The translations under genes were made by a program, and so were the position numbers. From positions 90,422 to 139,805 of the forward strand of contig NZ_LYUZ01000114.1 in NCBI RefSeq assembly GCF_001679925.1: 49,384 nucleotides of DNA, read 5' to 3'. The notes under the pieces were generated by a model. The model was given only the letters and a program-made list of their open reading frames with translations, was not told where the DNA came from and made no database searches. Shown in pieces: positions 44,762-49,384 of this stretch. Numbering within the stretch: the stretch's first letter is position 1; every line of letters starts with the position of its first letter. This DNA is from Leisingera sp. JC1 (lineage in GTDB: Bacteria > Pseudomonadota > Alphaproteobacteria > Rhodobacterales > Rhodobacteraceae).

Positions 44762-45460
44762 ATGGACAGAATTCTGCTGATGATCGTATGCGCCTTTGCC
44801 GGCGCCGCGGGGGTGTATTTCTACCTGCAAAGCAAGCAGCCGGACGTGGTCGTTACGACGCCGGTCATTTCCGAGCCGCGGCTGATCAATGCGCTGGAAA
44901 CCACCGAAGCCTATTCGGCAAATGCCCTGGTTCTGGTCAAGGAACGCAGGCTGCTGGGTCGGGAAAACAACGCGGTCTATGTCTCTCAGTGGCAGCAGAA
45001 GGTGGTCATCGGCGTCGATTTCACCGGATTTGACTGGAAAACCCTCAGCGGTATCGGGGAAGAGCTGAAACAGGGCGGCAACACTGTCAGCGGGACCATT
45101 CCGGAACTGAAGGTGCTGCATGAATACGTTGTCAAAGGCAGCGAGAAGAATGAAGTCGCCAGCCGGATCGTGAATTTCGACGAGGAAACGGTCCTGGGCG
45201 GCGCAGCCAATGCGCGCAGGGGAGCTGCCGACACCTGCAGCCGGGACATGATCCTGTACCGGGATGAGGTGGTGAAGCACGCGATGGAAACCGTTGTGCG
45301 AAACCTGTCTGCCGCCATGCCGGTTGATGACAACGGTGCGCCCCTGGTGGCGTTTGACCTGCATTTTGCCAACGAGGCGGACCTGCTGGCAGGGATCGCG
45401 GACCGCAAAGCCGGCAACCAGGGACCGCAGTCCTGCAGCGGTGTTGAGTATGTCAACTGA
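44762..45460 (+). CDS. Single-TM protein, unknown function (possibly DUF4230-like)
   Basis: The protein has 232 residues from ATG 44762 with GGAG upstream. The in-frame open stretch before it has no coding character. One N-terminal helix (about 3-22) anchors an extracytoplasmic domain. The sequence LVLVKERRLLGRENNAVYVS then KVVIGVDFTGFDWKTLSGIG weakly resembles DUF4230 proteins, where a short beta segment is followed by a G-hDl pattern, but I cannot confirm this. Three Cys lie late (TCSRD, SCSG). It has a long leader and is probably monocistronic. Treat as hypothetical. Confidence 0.72.
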   Translation: MDRILLMIVCAFAGAAGVYFYLQSKQPDVVVTTPVISEPRLINALETTEAYSANALVLVKERRLLGRENNAVYVSQWQQKVVIGVDFTGFDWKTLSGIGEELKQGGNTVSGTIPELKVLHEYVVKGSEKNEVASRIVNFDEETVLGGAANARRGAADTCSRDMILYRDEVVKHAMETVVRNLSAAMPVDDNGAPLVAFDLHFANEADLLAGIADRKAGNQGPQSCSGVEYVN

Positions 45461-45631
45461 CACCGGGCTTAGGGGGGGCTCGTTAGCCCTGCGTCTGTTG
45501 GGCCTTCGTGAAAAAATGCCCGGTTTCCGGCCTGTCTGGCTTCCGCATCTTCCGCCGGGACGCGATATCCGGCTTGCAAGCTGAAAAAGCCTTGGTAGGG
45601 TCGCGCGAAATTTGCATTCAGGATTGTTCCA

Positions 45632-46273
45632 ATGGATCTCTTAGCCCCGCTCATCGCCTATTCCGTCGCTCTGTCCATCGCGGCTGTCATTCCCGGTCCG
45701 GGGGTTGCGGGTCTGGTCGGGCAGTCGCTTGGCAATGGCCTGCAGGTGTCGCTGTACTTTCTGGCGGGCATTGCGCTGGGCGATGTGGTCTATCTGACCA
45801 TCGCAATTGCGGGCCTGGCCGCGATCGCGCAGCTGTTCTCCGGCGCGCTGCTGGCGATCAAGGTGCTGGGCGGTCTGTATCTGGTTTACCTGGCCAGCAA
45901 GTTCTGGCGCAACGAGGCCGGGCTGACCCATGTGCGCAAGGCCGGCAGCCGCCGCGGGCTGAAGACGTTCCTGTCGGGGTTTGCGCTGACGCTGGGCAAT
46001 CCCAAGACGATTATCTTTTATCTTGCGCTGCTGCCTACCGTCATTGATCTGGAGGCTGTCGGCCTGTCGCAATGGGCCGCGCTGAGCGTGCTGACCGTCG
46101 CGGTTCTGTTTGTGACGCTGCTGCCCTATGCGCTGCTGGCCTCGGGCGCACGGACGATGATGACGCGGGCGGAAGCCCTGCAAAAGCTGAACCGGCTGGC
46201 GGGCGCCATCATTGGCGGCGCCGGGGTTTTCATCCTTGGCCAGGCGGCGACGGCGGTTGTCCGCCGCGCGTGA
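45632..46273 (+). CDS. LysE/RhtB family amino-acid exporter
   Basis: The protein has 213 residues with AGGA eight bases before ATG 45632. About six hydrophobic helices are seen. AAVIPGPGVAGLVGQSLGNG is the LysE signature at the first helix, and FLSGFALTLGNPKTIIFYLALLP is the mid-protein family block. Such transporters export amino acids or related metabolites across the inner membrane. The substrate is not predictable. The 171-base gap upstream (45461-45631) shows only a 5-bp hairpin GGGCT-CGTT-AGCCC at 45476-45489, perhaps ending the previous transcript. Confidence 0.93.
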   Translation: MDLLAPLIAYSVALSIAAVIPGPGVAGLVGQSLGNGLQVSLYFLAGIALGDVVYLTIAIAGLAAIAQLFSGALLAIKVLGGLYLVYLASKFWRNEAGLTHVRKAGSRRGLKTFLSGFALTLGNPKTIIFYLALLPTVIDLEAVGLSQWAALSVLTVAVLFVTLLPYALLASGARTMMTRAEALQKLNRLAGAIIGGAGVFILGQAATAVVRRA

Positions 46274-46355
46274 CGTCCGGGCAGATCAACGGGATTTGAA
46301 AATCAACGCCCGATATCCGGCGTACTGACGGGGCGGGCTGGTCTATGGTCGGCGC

Positions 46356-47420
46356 ATGATGTTTGACCTGCCTGATTCCCGCACGCTGTACCAAGCGCTG
46401 CTCGACCGTGATGCCGCCTATGAAGGGCGCGCCTATGTTGGCGTGACCTCCACCGGCATCTTCTGCCGGCTGACCTGCCCGGCGCGCAAACCGAAGTATG
46501 AGAACTGCCGGTTTTTTGCCACGCCGGGCGAGTGCATCGAGGCGGGCTTCCGCGCCTGCAAGCGCTGCAAGCCCTTGGCCGCCGCCGCCGGTGATGATCC
46601 GATGGTGCAGGACCTGCTGGCGCGGCTGGAGGAACGCCCCGCCTACCGCTGGGGCGAGGGGGATCTGGTGCGGCTGGGACTGGATGCGTCGACCGTGCGG
46701 CGCGCGTTCAAGCGGCATTTCGGCATGACTTTCCTGGAGATGGCACGGCAGCGCCGCTTGCGTGAGGGGTTCACTGCGCTGAAGGCCGGCGAGCCGGTGA
46801 TTGCGGCGCAGATTGATGCCGGTTTCGAAAGCGCCAGCGCCTTCCGCGCGGCCTTTGCCAAGCTGGTGGGGATTGCGCCGGGGGCGTTCCGCAAGGATGC
46901 GCTGCTCTTGGCGGACTGGATCGACACCCCCTTGGGCGCGATGATTGCGATCAGCTGCGCCCATCAGCTGCATCTTCTGGAGTTTGCCGACCGCAAGGCG
47001 CTGCCGCGCGAGGTGGCCAAGCTGCAAAAGGCGCAGCCCGGCGGCCTGGGCTTTGGCCGCCCGGCGCCGACCGAGCAGATTGCAGAGGAGCTGCGCCACT
47101 TCTTTGCCGGTGAGGGTGCGGATTTTAAAACCCCGCTAGCGCTGCACGGCACCGGGTTCGAGCGCGATGTCTGGCGGTATCTGCTGACCATCCCGGCAGG
47201 CGAGACCCGAAGCTATTCGCAGATCGCGCGGGAGCTGGGCCGGGCCTCGGCCACCCGCGCAGTGGCGCGCGCCAACGGCAGCAACCAGCTGGCGCTGGTG
47301 GTGCCCTGCCACCGGGTGCTGTCGGCGGACGGATCGCTGACCGGCTATGGCGGTGGATTGTGGCGCAAGCAGCGGCTGATTGAGATTGAAACAAGCTACA
47401 GACAGAGGATTTCAGCATGA
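46356..47420 (+). CDS. ada: Bifunctional Ada: DNA methyltransferase and transcription activator
   Basis: The protein has 354 residues, full length for Ada. The N-terminal zinc domain has C37, C41, C68 and C71 (GIFCRLTCPARKPK; ACKRC). C37 is the phosphotriester acceptor and switch. An AraC-type helix-turn-helix covers about 85-175. The O6-methylguanine methyltransferase domain ends with acceptor C318 in VVPCHRV. Methylation of C37 normally turns the protein into an activator of its own gene. ATG 46356 or the next codon is the start. The stop overlaps the following PEP-mutase-like gene (ATGA), so that gene is expected to rise in the Ada response. Confidence 0.96.
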   Translation: MMFDLPDSRTLYQALLDRDAAYEGRAYVGVTSTGIFCRLTCPARKPKYENCRFFATPGECIEAGFRACKRCKPLAAAAGDDPMVQDLLARLEERPAYRWGEGDLVRLGLDASTVRRAFKRHFGMTFLEMARQRRLREGFTALKAGEPVIAAQIDAGFESASAFRAAFAKLVGIAPGAFRKDALLLADWIDTPLGAMIAISCAHQLHLLEFADRKALPREVAKLQKAQPGGLGFGRPAPTEQIAEELRHFFAGEGADFKTPLALHGTGFERDVWRYLLTIPAGETRSYSQIARELGRASATRAVARANGSNQLALVVPCHRVLSADGSLTGYGGGLWRKQRLIEIETSYRQRISA

Positions 47421-48160
47421 CATATTCCGACCGCGCCAAGGCATTTGCGGCGCTGCACCAGCCGGGTGATCCGGTTGTGCTTTACAACATCTGGGACGCA
47501 GGCAGCGCCAAGGCGATTGCCGGAGCAGGGGCCAAGGCGCTGGCGACCGGCAGCTTCCCGGTGGCGGCGGCGCAGGGGTTTGCAGACGGCGAACAGGTGC
47601 CGCTGGAATTTGTGCTGGGCAATGCGGAGCGCATCGTGGCCGCTACAGACCTGCCGGTGACGATTGACTTCGAGGGCGGATACGCGCGCGAGCCGGAGCA
47701 GCTGACCGCCAATGTGAAGCGGCTGGCAGAGACCGGCGCGGTGGGCCTCAACTTCGAGGATCAGGTGGTCGGCGGTGACGGGCTGTACGGCATCGAAGAG
47801 CAGGCGCGGCGGGTGGCCGCGGTGCGGGCGGCCCATGCGGATATCTTTGTGAATGCGCGCACCGATCTGTTTCTGAAGGAAAAAGATGTCTCAAAACACG
47901 CGGGGCTGCTGCCGGAAGCGCTGGAGCGCGCGGCGGCTTATGCCGAGGCCGGCGGCAACGGGTTCTTTGTGCCGGGGCTGAGTGATCCCGATCTGATTGC
48001 GCAGGTCTGCGAGGGCTGTTCGCTGCCGGTCAATACGATGATGCGCGGCATCACGCTGGCGACCGCACGGCAGGCGGGTGTGGCGCGCTGCAGCTATGGC
48101 CCGATCCCGCATGCAAAGCTGATGCAGGTGCTGGCAGAGCATTTCCAGGCGCTGGAATAA
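47417..48160 (+). CDS. PEP mutase / isocitrate lyase superfamily protein
   Basis: The protein has 247 residues with AGAGGA eight bases before ATG 47417. It is a TIM-barrel member: PVVLYNIWDAGSAKAIAGAG, TIDFEGGY with the metal Asp, GLNFEDQV, and IFVNARTDLFL. The Cys of the KxxCG motif of true isocitrate and methylisocitrate lyases is absent. It is therefore more like the oxaloacetate decarboxylase or phosphonomutase subgroup. The reaction is unknown. Its overlap with ada (ATGA) is notable because no link between this family and alkylation repair is established. Confidence 0.9.
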   Translation: MTYSDRAKAFAALHQPGDPVVLYNIWDAGSAKAIAGAGAKALATGSFPVAAAQGFADGEQVPLEFVLGNAERIVAATDLPVTIDFEGGYAREPEQLTANVKRLAETGAVGLNFEDQVVGGDGLYGIEEQARRVAAVRAAHADIFVNARTDLFLKEKDVSKHAGLLPEALERAAAYAEAGGNGFFVPGLSDPDLIAQVCEGCSLPVNTMMRGITLATARQAGVARCSYGPIPHAKLMQVLAEHFQALE

Positions 48161-48167
48161 CTGGCGG

Positions 48168-48545
48168 TTACATCGTTTCCAGGCAGTGGCGGCGGAAGGC
48201 GCGTTTCAGCATGTCGAGCTCGGCGCGCAGCAGTTCCACCTCGGCGCGCAGGTCGTCCGCCACTGCTTCGCCTGCGATCAGGGTGAAATCGCCCAGCCGG
48301 GTGCTGTCTGCGGCATCGAAGATCACGAAGGTCTGCACCCCGTCGGCCACGGCCTCTGGCGGCACAGGAACGGCCACCAGCCAGTCGCCGTCTTTCTGGC
48401 CTTCGGTCAGAACCACGTCCCTGACCGGCTGATCCTGGAACATCACGGTGATATCGGGCCGCGCGCCGGTGACGGGGGCATTGCTGATCTTGCCCTCCCA
48501 TATGCCGTTGCGGAAGCGGATCTTGGTCAGTGTCAGGCTGCTCAT
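48168..48545 (-). CDS. Hypothetical protein, 125 residues
   Basis: MSSLTLTKIRFRNGIWEGKI begins a beta-rich domain with alternating hydrophobic strands. A C-terminal helix (AEVELLRAELDMLKRAFRRH) is likely coiled coil. No signal peptide or transmembrane segment is present. I do not recognise a family. It follows the next minus-strand gene by 27 bases. Just upstream, a GAGGA precedes a five-codon frame whose stop overlaps this ATG. It is convergent with the PEP-mutase-like gene. Confidence 0.72.
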   Translation of the reverse strand: MSSLTLTKIRFRNGIWEGKISNAPVTGARPDITVMFQDQPVRDVVLTEGQKDGDWLVAVPVPPEAVADGVQTFVIFDAADSTRLGDFTLIAGEAVADDLRAEVELLRAELDMLKRAFRRHCLETM

Positions 48546-48572
48546 GTCAGGTCACTCATGGGGCAGGGTTCC

Positions 48573-49334
48573 TCAGATCGCCGCGCGGCGGTGGCGCGAG
48601 AAGGTCAGGTCGCGCAGGACCACCTGGTTCAGGTCGGGGGCTTCAAAAATCAGGTCGAGCCAGATCTTCTCGATCCGTTTTTCGTTCAGCTTGGAATAGG
48701 CCAAGTCGAATTCGACCACGATGTTCTTGTCGTCCTGCGGCAGCTCGCGCACCAGCTGTTCGGTGTTGGGGCCGTGTTGGATGTTGAGGCGGGCGAAGAT
48801 CTCGATCGGCTTCTCGGATTCGATGATGCTGTCGATGCGCAGCAGATGCTGGCGGGTGATGCCCTGCACGGCCTCGGGCGGCAGGTCGATCACCAGCGAC
48901 AGGAAAGAACCGTCGAACTTGAACACATCCATGCGCAGGCCGAAGGGGGCGAGGTCCTCCTCGCGGGTGTTGCGGAGCTGGCGCAGGGTCAGTTCGGAAA
49001 CGCTGCAGTCGTGGAACAGCTGCACCTCATCGCCCATGCGGGCCTTGGGCGGGACTTCGGCAAGACCGCGTTCGGGCAAGGGGCCGCGCCACATCTGAGG
49101 CCGCCATGACCAGTCGGTGCCATGCGGGCGCGGAAAGAAGGAAGAGCCGATCTGCGGCAGTGCCAGGCGGCCATCGGCAGTGTGGATGAGCCGGTCCAGA
49201 TGGGTGCGCAGCTGGCGGGCCTGGTTGCGCTGGCGGCGCAGCTCGGACAGCGGCGCGCGCGAGGATTCTTCAGCCGCGGCGCGCCAGCGGCGCAGGCTGC
49301 GCAGGTGAAACAACCGGTCCATGATCCTGCCCAT
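48573..49334 (-). CDS. Hypothetical protein, 253 residues (possibly DUF6478 family)
   Basis: The start is ATG 49334; ATG 49322 is an alternative. The N-terminal third is rich in Arg and Leu and helical (RRWRAAAEESSRAPLSELRR). The middle is Pro/Trp-rich (FFPRPHGTDWSWRPQMWRGP). The C-terminal half is a beta-sheet domain (DGSFLSLVIDLP, NIVVEFDLAYSKL, IWLDLIFEAPDLNQV). It has no signal or transmembrane segment. I associate this pattern with a Rhodobacterales-restricted family, perhaps DUF6478, but this is from memory. It lies upstream of, and is likely co-transcribed with, the 125-residue gene. Confidence 0.72.
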   Translation of the reverse strand: MGRIMDRLFHLRSLRRWRAAAEESSRAPLSELRRQRNQARQLRTHLDRLIHTADGRLALPQIGSSFFPRPHGTDWSWRPQMWRGPLPERGLAEVPPKARMGDEVQLFHDCSVSELTLRQLRNTREEDLAPFGLRMDVFKFDGSFLSLVIDLPPEAVQGITRQHLLRIDSIIESEKPIEIFARLNIQHGPNTEQLVRELPQDDKNIVVEFDLAYSKLNEKRIEKIWLDLIFEAPDLNQVVLRDLTFSRHRRAAI

Positions 49335-49384
49335 CGTGCTCTCTCTTGCCTGTTAAAAGGTCTTGCTTGCCCGTCCTGCCCCGC

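Overview
The window is chromosomal DNA from a GC-rich alphaproteobacterium, most likely a Rhodobacteraceae (Roseobacter-group) member near Leisingera, Phaeobacter or Ruegeria. This rests on the gene families present (DUF1285, zf-CHCC protein, MoxR-DUF58-DUF4159 operon, gpmI-envC-ctpA block), the strong GC3 bias, and matches to alphaproteobacterial LexA (GAAC-N7-GAAC type) and CtrA (TTAA-N7-TTAA) sites. I see no rRNA, tRNA, CRISPR array, insertion sequence or phage gene. The content is mostly ordinary housekeeping and envelope functions.

Layout. 1-4.3 kb (minus): a partial queuosine-precursor transporter, then a translationally coupled set of UMF1-type MFS transporter, MepA murein endopeptidase and an exported phytase-like protein, then a thioesterase. 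4.4-7.7 kb (plus): YggT, RecQ and YaaA. 8.0-10.3 kb (minus): a soluble PAS hybrid histidine kinase with one degenerate and one intact receiver. 10.5-19 kb (plus): a three-gene envelope operon of PAN-bearing alpha-2-macroglobulin, penicillin-binding protein 1C and an exported FAH/hydratase-fold protein. 19.1-25.9 kb (minus): a coupled MoxR ATPase, DUF58, BatA/DUF4159 and GATase-like membrane protein operon. 25.9-28.7 kb: DUF1285, hydroxypyruvate isomerase, two tandem DUF2798 membrane proteins and a small lipoprotein.

28.8-36.5 kb: DNA polymerase I, a lipoprotein, a flavodoxin-like protein, a zf-CHCC protein coupled to a small membrane protein, an ABC ATPase without a permease, and a divergent LysR/TauD-dioxygenase pair that looks inserted. 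36.5-44.3 kb: DUF1203, an error-prone DnaE2 that lacks its usual C-terminal OB region and sits behind a LexA-like box, then gpmI, an EnvC-like activator and the CtpA protease. 44.3-49.4 kb: a 506-base gap with an orphan terminator, a single-TM protein, a LysE exporter, Ada coupled to a PEP-mutase/ICL family protein, and two hypothetical proteins.

The most distinctive non-coding signal is a composite intergenic repeat found five times. Each copy has box CTCCCGCCC, a small hairpin, box GGTTGGGC at a nearly fixed spacing (29-32 nt), and a second GC-rich hairpin. The stem sequences differ between copies while pairing is kept. Functional themes are peptidoglycan and envelope maintenance (MepA, PbpC/A2M, MoxR operon, EnvC, CtpA) and DNA repair (RecQ, PolA, DnaE2, Ada, YaaA).
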